Assembly: GCA_016713365.1 (NCBI GenBank) | Contig: JADJPG010000103.1 | Span: forward strand, 14,514 to 78,513 | Length of the DNA: 64,000 nucleotides | Direction of reading: 5' to 3' | Origin: Verrucomicrobiota bacterium | Lineage (GTDB): Bacteria; Verrucomicrobiota; Verrucomicrobiia; Limisphaerales; JADJPG01 | Shown here: in pieces, positions 44,807-52,883 of the stretch | How positions within the stretch are numbered: position 1 is the stretch's first letter | How the letters are laid out: every line of letters begins with the position of its first letter | Position numbers and translations under genes: made by a program | Notes under the pieces: generated by a model | Database searches by the model: none | What the model was told of the DNA's origin: nothing | Seen by the model: only the letters and a program-made list of their open reading frames with translations

Positions 44807-45138
44807 CTAAATGCCGAGGTTCGAAAGCGTCGTGCAAATCGAGTTCACCGCCTGAACCAGTTTCGGATGCGATTCCTCAAAGCCCTCGACGGAACGCGAC
44901 AGGCCCTTCAACGAAAGCTCCATCAGTTCCGGATTGCGCTCCTCACGCGTCGCTTCATGTGCCGACACCGCCGTGAAGCCGGCGATGCTTTGAGCCTTCT
45001 CCGCATCGCTCTCCGAAAGATCTGATACCTTAACTTCCAGCGTGGCCAGAAGCTTAAGAGCTCCGCCCGGCTTTCGTCACTCAACGCCTCGGAACCTCGA
45101 AGTCGTTCCTCAATCTTTCCAATCGTGTCTCGAATCAT
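44807..45138 (-). CDS. DUF4404 protein, frameshifted
   Basis: The N-terminal part (MIRDTIGKIEERLRGSEALS) and the C-terminal part (FEESHPKLVQAVNSICTTLS and NLGI) are in different frames. The C-terminal pattern SHPKLxxAVNxIxxxLSNLGI is characteristic of DUF4404. Adding one A to the AA near 45055 restores the continuous LLKLLATLEVKVSDLSESD and a 110-aa protein, the family's usual size. It is mostly helical and cytosolic. Function unknown. The indel sits in a homopolymer, so an assembly error is likely. Confidence 0.75.
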
Positions 45139-45193
45139 ATCGGAACCTGTTGGTTGAAGTTATTCTGAACAGCTGTTTCCGGCATTCGCGAAA

Positions 45194-46246
45194 TCAGACA
45201 ACGCGAGCCTCGCCGGCGCCCTTCACCACCTCCCCAATGAACCACGCCTTTTGCTTTTGTGCGCGCACGAACTTCATCACGGCGTCGGCCTTGTCCTGCG
45301 CCACGATCACCGTCATGCCGATGCCCATGTTGAACACCTGATACAATTCCTCGTCCGGCACACCGCCCTTCGCCTCGATCATCTTGAAGATCGGCAGCAT
45401 GTCCCACGAGCCCTTGCGAATCACAACGTCGCACTTCTTCGGCAGCACGCGCGGGATGTTGTCCACAAACCCGCCGCCAGTGATATGCGCGAGTCCCTTG
45501 ATCGCACGAGGCTGCCCGTCGCGGTTGAACTTCTTCAACAACGCCTGCACGAGCATTCCGTAGCTGACGTGGACCTTGAGCATCTCGTCTCCGATCGTAT
45601 TACCCAGCTCAGCGACGCGCGTCTTGGGTTTCAATTTCAGATCTTCGAAGAAAATCTTTCGGGCCAGGGAGTAACCGTTCGTGTGAAGGCCGCTGGCCTC
45701 CAGACCAATCACGACATCGCCGGGCCGTATGGTCTTTCCATCGAGCATTCGTGGTTTGTCGACCACCCCGACGATCGTTCCGCTCACATCGTATTCGCCG
45801 GCCTGATAAAAGCCCGGCATCTGCGCCGTCTCGCCGCCGATGAGCGAGCAACGATTCGCCGCGCAACCGCGCGCGAAGCCCTTGATGATCTCGGTGAAAA
45901 CGTGCGGCTCCAGCTTTCCCGTGCCGAGGTAGTCGAGGAAGAACAACGGCTCCGCGCCGAGCACCGCAATGTCGTTCACGCAGTGGTTCACCAGATCCTC
46001 GCCGATGGTGTCGTGACGGTCCATCGCGAAGGCGATCTTCAACTTCGTGCCCACACCATCAACGCTCGAGACAAGCACCGGCTGCTTGAACTGCCGCGTG
46101 TTCAGCGCGAACAAACCTCCAAATCCACCCACCTTGCCCATCACTTCGCGACGATGGGTGGAGGCAAGCAATTGCGGTAAGGTGGCCTTGACCTTGTTAC
46201 CCAAATCGATGTCCACACCAGCGCGCGCGTAAGCTTTCTGTTTCAT
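45194..46246 (-). CDS. purM: Phosphoribosylformylglycinamidine cyclo-ligase (AIR synthase)
   Basis: A 350-aa enzyme of de novo purine synthesis that closes FGAM to AIR using ATP. Motifs: YARAGVDIDLGNKVK, PVLVSSVDGVGTKLKIA, GEDLVNHCVNDIAVLGAEPL, IGGETAQMPGFY and GLHTNGYSLARK, all typical of PurM. It begins MKQKAYARAGV and has the normal length. No other purine gene is adjacent. A 250-bp leader separates it from the ROK kinase gene upstream on the same strand, and a promoter-like TTGACA lies in that leader. Confidence 0.95.
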   Translation of the reverse strand: MKQKAYARAGVDIDLGNKVKATLPQLLASTHRREVMGKVGGFGGLFALNTRQFKQPVLVSSVDGVGTKLKIAFAMDRHDTIGEDLVNHCVNDIAVLGAEPLFFLDYLGTGKLEPHVFTEIIKGFARGCAANRCSLIGGETAQMPGFYQAGEYDVSGTIVGVVDKPRMLDGKTIRPGDVVIGLEASGLHTNGYSLARKIFFEDLKLKPKTRVAELGNTIGDEMLKVHVSYGMLVQALLKKFNRDGQPRAIKGLAHITGGGFVDNIPRVLPKKCDVVIRKGSWDMLPIFKMIEAKGGVPDEELYQVFNMGIGMTVIVAQDKADAVMKFVRAQKQKAWFIGEVVKGAGEARVV

Positions 46247-46401
46247 GAGGGGTGAGAGTAAACCGCCAAGCCGTCAAACACGCCAAGCGGAATCTTCGGA
46301 GGATGTTCTGGGAGAAAAAAAAGAGATTCGGGCAACAGACGCCAAGGAGGTGGGGGTGGAGAACCCCGCTGAAGAAACGTTCTGCTACCCGAATCGAGTC
46401 C

Positions 46402-46431
46402 GTTGTAAAATATCGGCGCTTGGCTTGTCAA
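46402..46431 (-). promoter_or_regulatory. Candidate sigma-70-type promoter for purM
   Basis: On the minus strand a perfect -35 box TTGACA (46426-46431) is followed after 18 bases by TACAAC (46402-46407), a partial -10 box. It lies about 155 bp upstream of the purM start, in a region otherwise without a gene. Verrucomicrobial promoters are poorly defined, so this is only a candidate. Confidence 0.3.
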
Positions 46432-46497
46432 GCGATGTTCCGGAATTTCTTGGCGACTTCTTTAAAAACTTCACCCTCGCTCGCCGAAGGGACAATC

Positions 46498-47478
46498 CTA
46501 TTTTGTCGACCTCATCGCCAAAACCGCGCCGCCCGTGATTCCCGCGTCATCTCCCAGGCGCGTCGCCATGATCTCGATGCCCTTCGTGGTGCCCGGCAAG
46601 GCGTGGGCTTTAGCGACCTTTTCAATGACCGGCAACATTTCGTGCTCCAATTGCTCGATAATCCCTCCGCCCAGCACAATCACCTCTGGATTGAAGAGGT
46701 TGATCAGATTTCCCACCGCGATTCCCGTGTACTCCGCGGCTTGCTCGATCACCTTCTCCACGAAGCGATCGCCACGACGCAGCGCCTTGCGGATGTCGCC
46801 GCTCCGCATATCCGCCAGATCCTTGCCCAGCATGTCCACGAGCAACGTCTCCTGACCTTTCTTCACTGCGGACTGAATCGTACGGAAAATCGCCCTCCGG
46901 CTCGCCAGGGCTTCGAAGCAACCGCGATTGCCGCAACCACACTCAGGACCGTCGATATCGATCACCATGTGGCCCACCTCGCCAGCGGATCCGTTGAAGC
47001 CCGTGTAGAGCTTGCCGTCGATGATGATCCCGGCGCCAACGCCGGTGCCGAGAAATATTCCGATGAGGTGTTTGACCTTCCCTTTCAATTCCGCGTCGAA
47101 GACACCCATCGTATGGAGCTTGCAGTCGTTCTCGAGAAAGACCGGAACCTCCAGTTCCTTTTCCAACGCCTTCTTTAGAGGAACGTCCTTCCAGCTCAAG
47201 TTGGGCGCGAAGATTACCCTGCCCTCCTCGGTGTTGACCGCACCCGGCGCTCCGATGCCAATGCCGCGAATCTCCTTCAACGTAAGATCGCTCTCGTCCA
47301 CCACGTCGCGTACGCAACGCGCCACCCTTTCAATGACTCCCTCCGGTCCGCGCTCGGGCTTGGTGCTGATCTTGATGCGTGCGAGGCACTCGTACTTCGC
47401 ATCGAAAACGCCTGCCAGGATTTTGGTTCCGCCCAAATCCACCCCTACCAGGTGGGTTGCCTTGCCATTCTCAGCCAT
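46498..47478 (-). CDS. ROK-family sugar kinase (probable glucokinase)
   Basis: A 326-aa cytosolic kinase. Motifs: LVGVDLGGTKILAGVFD (phosphate-binding), IGIGAPGAVNTEEGRV, FLENDCKLHTMG (catalytic Asp), GTGVGAGIIIDGKLYTG and the zinc site CGCGNRGCFEALAS with the preceding GHMV His. These define ROK proteins; the lack of a helix-turn-helix and the motif set suggest a glucokinase or N-acetyl-sugar kinase. The start is the ATG at 47478 (MAENGKATHLV), chosen because the longer frame is unlike the family. The next gene upstream is the TMP-kinase-like protein, 100 bp away. Confidence 0.88.
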   Translation of the reverse strand: MAENGKATHLVGVDLGGTKILAGVFDAKYECLARIKISTKPERGPEGVIERVARCVRDVVDESDLTLKEIRGIGIGAPGAVNTEEGRVIFAPNLSWKDVPLKKALEKELEVPVFLENDCKLHTMGVFDAELKGKVKHLIGIFLGTGVGAGIIIDGKLYTGFNGSAGEVGHMVIDIDGPECGCGNRGCFEALASRRAIFRTIQSAVKKGQETLLVDMLGKDLADMRSGDIRKALRRGDRFVEKVIEQAAEYTGIAVGNLINLFNPEVIVLGGGIIEQLEHEMLPVIEKVAKAHALPGTTKGIEIMATRLGDDAGITGGAVLAMRSTK

Positions 47479-47580
47479 GATATTTGCCTGCTGAATTAAT
47501 CCAATTATCCGACCCGAAGCCGCCGTCCGGCTCATCATTCGGCATCCACGCCGTTTCAAATCGAACTCTCCTCCCCGCTG

Positions 47581-48333
47581 CTACTTCTTCGCCAACACCT
47601 GCTCCGTCTTCTGCTGCAGCTCCGCGTTGATTTCGTCCGGAGACCGATCCCCGTCAATGATTCCAAAGCCGTAACTAAGCTGCAGCTTCTCGAACTGCGC
47701 TGCCATCAGGCTCTGGTAACGGATGAAACTATCGAACATGTCGCGGGACAACCCGAGATCCATGCCGCTCTCCCAATAATCGAGCGCAAAGTCCTTCGCA
47801 AAATTTCGCTGCACAAGAATCTCCGGCGATACCTTCAGATAAAATACCGCGTCGGGCACCAGCGCGATTCCGTACAAGTTCTCCAGCCACTTCGCATCCA
47901 TCCCACGCACCAGGTCGCGCGCCATCAACGTGTAGATGTAACGGTCCGCCAGCACGATGAACCCCGCCTTCAACGCCGGTAGAATCGAGTTCTCAATCTG
48001 GTCCGCGAAATCCGTCGCGTAAAACAGGCTCAGCGTCGTGCGGCTCAGAATGTTTCCCTTTTTCGCCTGGTCCAGTTCCTCGCTCACCAGCGTCGAACGC
48101 TTCAATCCCACCTGAACCGTCGCGTGACCGGCGCCTTCCAGCCAGCGCATGAGCATTTCGATCTGTGTTGAGCGACCCGAGCCATCCGCGCCTTCCACCA
48201 CGATCAATCGTCCCGCCAGCTTTTTGAGATCCACATTCGGCAGGCCATGCCCGTAAAAGCGGCGCGCTGTGCGCTGCGGGATGACGATTGGCCCGCTGGC
48301 TCGACGGGCGGTGTTCTTCGTGCGTTTTTCCAT
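47581..48333 (-). CDS. Thymidylate-kinase-like protein with Arg in the Walker A lysine position
   Basis: A 250-aa P-loop protein. The loop reads VEGADGSGRSTQ: Arg54 replaces the Lys that normally binds the phosphates in GxxGxGK. The other features are present, such as DRYIYTLMARD (DRY motif), FADQIENSILPAL and SRDMFDSFIRYQ. A basic N-terminal tail of about 35 residues precedes the domain. A close homologue with a normal loop lies 9 bp upstream, so this gene is the second in an operon of two. It may have lost activity, or work with its partner. Whether it phosphorylates dTMP is untested. Confidence 0.75.
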   Translation of the reverse strand: MEKRTKNTARRASGPIVIPQRTARRFYGHGLPNVDLKKLAGRLIVVEGADGSGRSTQIEMLMRWLEGAGHATVQVGLKRSTLVSEELDQAKKGNILSRTTLSLFYATDFADQIENSILPALKAGFIVLADRYIYTLMARDLVRGMDAKWLENLYGIALVPDAVFYLKVSPEILVQRNFAKDFALDYWESGMDLGLSRDMFDSFIRYQSLMAAQFEKLQLSYGFGIIDGDRSPDEINAELQQKTEQVLAKK

Positions 48334-48342
48334 CGCTTGAAA

Positions 48343-49083
48343 TCAGTGGGTGGTGGGCACCGGCTTGGACGAACGCCCCGTCGCGCTCAGCACCGCGTGG
48401 CTGGTCTCCGTGCTGAACGCCGACAAATCAATCTTCGACGCGATCAATTCGCGCACGACACTCTGCTGTGCTTCGATCGGCTGGTTCGCATCCATCACGA
48501 GAAAGTTGAACTCCGTGCTCATCGCAAGGTACTGCTCCAGAATCCGGCCCTGAAAAATGCGGAAGCTTTCGTAGGGATCATTCGACAACCGCAAGTCCAT
48601 CCCGGCCTCGAAGTATTTCAGCTGCGGACGCCCGTCGAGGATGCGGTTCAGCGACACCTCCAAGTCCGCCTTGAAGAAGAACGTGAGATCCGGCAACGCC
48701 GCGAAGTTGTAAATGCCGCGCACCCATTCCGGCGGACAACCGCGCACGGTATCCCGCGCAAACGCCGTGTAGATGTAGCGATCGCACAACACCAGATACC
48801 CGGCGCGCATCAGCGGGACCAGCTGTCGCTCGTAGCGATCCGCAAAATCCGTCGCGTGAATCAGGCTGAAGGTGGTGGGACTGAGCAGCTCGCGTTTCTT
48901 TCCCTTGCTGGTGGCGGATTTGACCAGATCGGAGGAATTCCATTCGCTGAAGAACACCTTCAGCCCCTGCAACTCCAGCCATCGTTTGAAGAGATAGATC
49001 TGGGTCGACTTGCCGGAGCCATCCAAGCCTTCCACCGCGATCAATCGACCGGGAAATCCAAGTTCCGCAAAGGTCTTCGTCAT
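48343..49083 (-). CDS. Thymidylate-kinase-like protein with intact P-loop
   Basis: A 246-aa paralogue of its downstream neighbour. The P-loop is canonical, VEGLDGSGKSTQ (Lys25), and DRYIYTAFARDTVRG supplies the DRY motif. The core is that of TMP kinases (dTMP + ATP to dTDP), with a C-terminal extension of about 30 residues rich in Ser and Pro. It starts MTKTFAELGFPGRLIAVEG and lies first in the two-gene operon, 9 bp from the next start. The AT-rich 160 bp upstream probably contain the promoter. dTMP kinase activity is likely but not certain, as other P-loop nucleotide kinases share these motifs. Confidence 0.78.
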   Translation of the reverse strand: MTKTFAELGFPGRLIAVEGLDGSGKSTQIYLFKRWLELQGLKVFFSEWNSSDLVKSATSKGKKRELLSPTTFSLIHATDFADRYERQLVPLMRAGYLVLCDRYIYTAFARDTVRGCPPEWVRGIYNFAALPDLTFFFKADLEVSLNRILDGRPQLKYFEAGMDLRLSNDPYESFRIFQGRILEQYLAMSTEFNFLVMDANQPIEAQQSVVRELIASKIDLSAFSTETSHAVLSATGRSSKPVPTTH

Positions 49084-49244
49084 TGCTGCGAGGAAACTAC
49101 GGCGAAGCCGCCGGAAGACAATAATTTTATAATTACACTTCCCCGGACAACCGCAGATCCCTCACGACACGGACGCGTAAGAAACGAGGCGTCTCCCCTT
49201 AGCGACCACTGCGCCCTTCGCGTGAGGCAACCTGTTCCTCTCAC

Positions 49245-50036
49245 TCAGTGCCCTTCCGCCTTCTCCTTCTCCACGTGCAAGCCGCGAAGCTTCTCCCACA
49301 GCAACTGCATCCGGCGCGGGTTCGCTGCATCGCCAAAATCCGCCTCACGCCGATTCGCATCCGCCGCAGCCGCCCCGGCCGCGAGCGCCTCCAGCAACGT
49401 CTCCAATTCGCCCGCGCCGATCGATACGGCAAGTCGATCCTCCTGCTCCAGCCGCGCTGCCTTTCGAGCGAACTCGAGGAACACCGCGCACGGCTCCAGA
49501 CACGGCACCACGCTCGGCGTCGACGCCGCATCCGGCTCCAGCCCCGCCACCGTCCACAGCCGACGCTTCAGGCAAAACCGCGCATCGCAACACGCGCGAA
49601 TCACCGACGCCGCCTGCGCGTCATTCAGCATCGCTGTGATGCGATACATCCCCGTCTGCCGACCCGTGAATTCCCGGTAATGCGTCGCTCCGGGATTCTC
49701 TCCCAGCGCCGCAAACCAATCCGCGAGTCCGCCCGGATACAAATGGTTCAAGGCGGCTTCCAGCGAATGCGCGTCCATCGCCTTCGCCCTCCAGCCCCGG
49801 CGCAACGTCGGTGCCGATTTCAGCGGACGAAATGCGCCCGTCTCCGTCGTCAACGCCAGCTCGCGCAACGCCTCCACCGCCACCAGGCGGAGCGCCTCAG
49901 CCGCCGCTGCAGCATCGTCCGTGTGACACAGTTCAAAACCGCCGCCACTCCGCCGCACCAGCACCTGGGCAAATAGAAACTCATCGCCCAACTGGGCGAC
50001 GAAGGCGGCGAGCGCTGGATGAGCCGGTCTGGTCAT
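49245..50036 (-). CDS. DR2241-like 4Fe-4S-type protein
   Basis: A 263-aa soluble protein. The C-terminal region carries RACCDARFCLKRRLW and, about 25 residues on, PCLEPCAVFLEFARKAA. This Cys spacing with the CxEPC signature resembles the iron-sulfur domain attached to DR2241-type chelatases (as I recall it: C.xCv..P.W ... PCpEPC). The first half includes HLYPGGLADWFAALG and THYREFTGRQTGMYR, seen in the same family. The start is the ATG at 50036 (MTRPAHPALAAFV). A metal- or redox-related role is inferred, with no chelatase domain present. Confidence 0.5.
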   Translation of the reverse strand: MTRPAHPALAAFVAQLGDEFLFAQVLVRRSGGGFELCHTDDAAAAAEALRLVAVEALRELALTTETGAFRPLKSAPTLRRGWRAKAMDAHSLEAALNHLYPGGLADWFAALGENPGATHYREFTGRQTGMYRITAMLNDAQAASVIRACCDARFCLKRRLWTVAGLEPDAASTPSVVPCLEPCAVFLEFARKAARLEQEDRLAVSIGAGELETLLEALAAGAAAADANRREADFGDAANPRRMQLLWEKLRGLHVEKEKAEGH

Positions 50037-50117
50037 GGCCTTCGAAACTAGAATGCGACTTCGCAGAAGCAAATGATTTTAGTTGTCGCCTCCCGGAGCG
50101 CAGGGCATTACCGGCCA

Positions 50118-50474
50118 ATGCAATATTTGTTCGCGGCGTTGATCGGGCTTGTGGGGGGCGTCACCAGCGGATTGTTCGGGGTCGGCGGCGGCATCGTCAT
50201 GGTGCCCGCAATGGTTTACCTGATGCAGACCAACATCAAAACCGCCATCGGCACCTCGCTCGTCGTCATCATTCCCACCGCGCTCACCGGCGCCTACAAG
50301 CACCAGCAACTCGGCAACATCGACTGGAAAGTCGCCGCCTCCCTTGTCCCGCTCGCCATTATCGGTGGCTTCGTCGGCGCCGCGCTCACCAAGCACCTTC
50401 CCGCCGACGTGCTGAAAAAATGTTTCGGCGGCTTCATGATCCTCGCCGGCTGCCGCCTGCTGTTCTTCAAGTAA
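50118..50474 (+). CDS. Half-size TauE/SafE-family membrane protein
   Basis: A 118-aa protein with about four helices. The first repeat of the TauE/SafE sulfite/anion exporter family is recognisable: LIGLVGGVTSGLFGVGGGIV, MVPAMVYLMQTNIKTAIGTS and AIIGGFVGAALTKHLP, ending CFGGFMILAGCRLLF. Full family members have two such halves (about 250 aa). One half could work as a dimer. The start is the ATG at 50118; earlier in-frame residues look non-coding. It converges on the TPR gene with a 9-bp gap. Confidence 0.8.
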   Translation: MQYLFAALIGLVGGVTSGLFGVGGGIVMVPAMVYLMQTNIKTAIGTSLVVIIPTALTGAYKHQQLGNIDWKVAASLVPLAIIGGFVGAALTKHLPADVLKKCFGGFMILAGCRLLFFK

Positions 50475-50483
50475 CCAGCCGCC

Positions 50484-51101
50484 TCATCCCGCTTCGCCGC
50501 GCAGCTTCGCTTCGGCGAGATGGATGAGATCGTGGTTGGCCAGGGCGGTGGGCTGAAGTCGCAGCGCCTTCTTTGCAGCGCGCAGAGTGATCTCCCATTT
50601 TTCCAGTTGTGCCGCGCACAGCGCCATGCCGTTCCACGCTCCGAAATGGTTCGGTTTGAGGCGCACCACTTCTTCACAAACGCGCAAGCTGCCGCGAGCG
50701 TTGCCGAGCAGGTAGAGCACGGTGGCTTGCTTGTTATGCGCTTCTGCCCATTCGGGATATTTCACCGCGAGCTTGCCGAAGATCGTCAACGCATCCTCCA
50801 GCTGACCGCCGTTCATGCAGGCGACACCTTTGTCCATCACGCGACGCGCCTCCGGACCCTGCTCGTTCAGCCAGCATTCCCAAAGTCCGGCGGTGGCGAG
50901 CTGCGCGGCGATCAAGTTTTCCGAGGAAAGACATTCCACGAGGACACCTTCCGCGCGCAGCTCCACGAGCCGATGCAACGCCACCTCGCGTTCCATGGGC
51001 AATCCGCCAAGCAGGTCGCGCTTCAGTTGCGCGAGTTGCGCCGACGATGATCCATCGTCATCCGCAGCGGGCGACAAGTCATCGTTCAATCGCAGGGCCA
51101 T
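50484..51101 (-). CDS. TPR-domain protein
   Basis: A 205-aa soluble protein without signal peptide. A helical N-terminal half precedes two or three tetratricopeptide repeats, for example VACMNGGQLEDALTIFGKLA, AEAHNKQATVLYLLGNARGS and LKPNHFGAWNGMALCAAQLE. This kind of small TPR protein in Verrucomicrobiota usually has 'QLxxALxxFxxLxxxxPxxAEAHNxRATxxYLxG' at this place. It probably mediates protein contacts. Partner unknown. Confidence 0.78.
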   Translation of the reverse strand: MALRLNDDLSPAADDDGSSSAQLAQLKRDLLGGLPMEREVALHRLVELRAEGVLVECLSSENLIAAQLATAGLWECWLNEQGPEARRVMDKGVACMNGGQLEDALTIFGKLAVKYPEWAEAHNKQATVLYLLGNARGSLRVCEEVVRLKPNHFGAWNGMALCAAQLEKWEITLRAAKKALRLQPTALANHDLIHLAEAKLRGEAG

Positions 51102-51144
51102 ACGCCACTATATCGGTGTTCGGGTTCTCGTCTCAATGTTCCCG

Positions 51145-51941
51145 CTACGACGGTGTCCATAGCCGGGGCGCGTCTGGCGCGGCGCCGACTCGACGGGCTT
51201 TGAGGGTAACGAACGGCGGGACGAATGCGCTGCGGTGTTTGAAGGTTCCCGGTTCCGCCGCAGGATCGCCGTGCCGCGGCTCGACGAGATCCTCCAGGAC
51301 AAATCCGCTCCGACACAGGCCACCGATCAATTCCTGCCAGCGATGCAGGAACTCGACCGTTCCCGCCTCGCGATGGAGGCAACCGGCAATGACCTCGGGC
51401 AATGGACCGGTCGATAATATGGCTCCGTCAATGTGTAGCCGCGCGCGGAACCTGTCACCTCCGCCTGCAACGTCGCAGGTTGTTTGTGCTGACTGATGTA
51501 GAGACCGCCATTTGCCGTGACACGTGCGACTTCGCGATACACGGCGAGAATGTCTGGAACGTAGCAAGTGCTAACAGGTTGAATCACCACGTCGAACTCG
51601 GCGTTGGCAAGCGTCGACAAGTTATCCATCGACGCTTCGACGACGCGGATGGAAACGCCCCGGTCCTTCGCCATCTTGCGATCGAGATCCAGCATGGCGG
51701 GACTGAGGTCCACCACAGTGACACTCGCTCCGGCCGCCGCGAAGAGCGCGCTGTGCTTGCCTCCGCCGGCCGCGAGACACAGGACGCGTTTACCGCGCAC
51801 GTTTCCGTCCAGCCAGCCGCAGTCATCGATCACGGCCATGGGATCGCGGAAGTCGGAATCGCGAGCCGTCTCGGTGTGGGACTGCCCGCGGCGGACGCGT
51901 TCATCCCAGGCGCGGCGATTCTGGTCGAGCACTGGATTCAT
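51145..51941 (-). CDS. SAM-dependent methyltransferase, frameshifted
   Basis: A class I methyltransferase. Motif I is VLCLAAGGGKHSALFAAAGA followed by VTVVDLSPAML, then VVEASMDNLSTLANAEFDVV. After GYTLTEPYYR the frame changes and the true continuation is TGPLPEVIAGCLHREAGTVE, ending TFKHRSAFVPPFVTLKARRV. One added base near 51412 gives a 265-aa protein. The start is the ATG at 51941 (MNPVLDQNRRAWDERVRRGQ). Substrate not predictable. As with six other genes here, the single-base indel is probably an assembly error. Confidence 0.75.
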
Positions 51942-52124
51942 GGTGGGGTTGTATCTCCGAAGGGCCACGAAGAAAAGACTCTGACGGCGGCAAGACCATC
52001 CCGAGAGTCAGCCTGATACGCAATTGTAACAGGGCGGGAGCCGGCAAAGGCTTGTGCAAATCCGCGTCGGCGAAGCATTCTATCGTGAAGCATTGTTGCA
52101 CCACTCCTAGAAATGCCACCCGGT

Positions 52125-52643
52125 ATGAGCACTCAAAAATCAAAAGACGACAGCCTTCACCTTCACAAGTTCGCCACGGAAGCTCCCGCCAGCGGCGAAG
52201 GACTTCACGACATGGGCCAGACGGAGTTCATCAAGCGAACCGCAGCCGAGACGGTGCAGGAAGATGCGTCTCTCGCCGCCCAGCACACTGCGGAGTTTGG
52301 TCTGCCCCTCAAGGAAATGCTCGGCGTAATCGCCTATTGCTATGTCAAAGGCGTCTTCAATTCCACGGACATCGCGGCGTTGCTGAAGAGTGATCCGGCT
52401 CTCCGCGCAAAGTTTGGCCGCGATCTGCCGGACGGGAATACGGTCCGCCGTTTTCGCCGGAAGTTTGCCGGGGAGATTGAAGATGTCCTTGAGGATGTAT
52501 TCCGCATGTTCCCGAAAGGAGCGGATGCGGGCGCCATCAAGACCGAGTTCGTGCATCGCCAGGCTGCCGACCTGCTTCATGACGTCGCGTGGACGGACAG
52601 CGGAGCGGCAGGGTTACCCCCTCGGCCTCCCTCTGCTTCCTGA
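52125..52643 (+). CDS. Transposase N-terminal-like (DUF772-type) stand-alone protein
   Basis: A 172-aa protein. Residues about 55-125 (LPLKEMLGVIAYCYVKGVFN, STDIAALLKSDPALR, PDGNTVRRFRRKFAGEIEDV) resemble the DUF772 region at the start of IS1182/IS5-like transposases, where 'LL.VLLYAY..GI.SSR.I......D...R.......PD..TI.RFR' is typical. There is no DDE catalytic domain downstream and no inverted repeats were found. It may be a captured or decayed transposase fragment, or a domesticated regulator. Start ATG at 52125 or 52113. No obvious partner; the glutaminase gene follows after about 240 bp without a gene. Confidence 0.5.
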   Translation: MSTQKSKDDSLHLHKFATEAPASGEGLHDMGQTEFIKRTAAETVQEDASLAAQHTAEFGLPLKEMLGVIAYCYVKGVFNSTDIAALLKSDPALRAKFGRDLPDGNTVRRFRRKFAGEIEDVLEDVFRMFPKGADAGAIKTEFVHRQAADLLHDVAWTDSGAAGLPPRPPSAS

Positions 52644-52883
52644 ATTCGAGATCGCTTCGACAACCGATCGACGCCGACGCTCTTCCCACTGCGATTTGTC
52701 CAGCGTGGGCAAAACGGTACACTCATCGCGAACGCCGCGCATGGCATTGATGAATGTTTTGTTTCAATTGACGCTGCGAATCAGCGTTTGCCGCGCGAGT
52801 CATCCAACTTTCTGGGCAGCCTCTGCCTGAATGGCACAACGTTTGCAACCTGCCATCTCACAACCAAAAACAAATCGTAACTG

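Noticed and set aside
46243..46431. 62-aa minus-strand frame in the purM leader
   Set aside because: Runs of proline from a G-rich stretch, no motif; the interval is better explained as a leader with a promoter.
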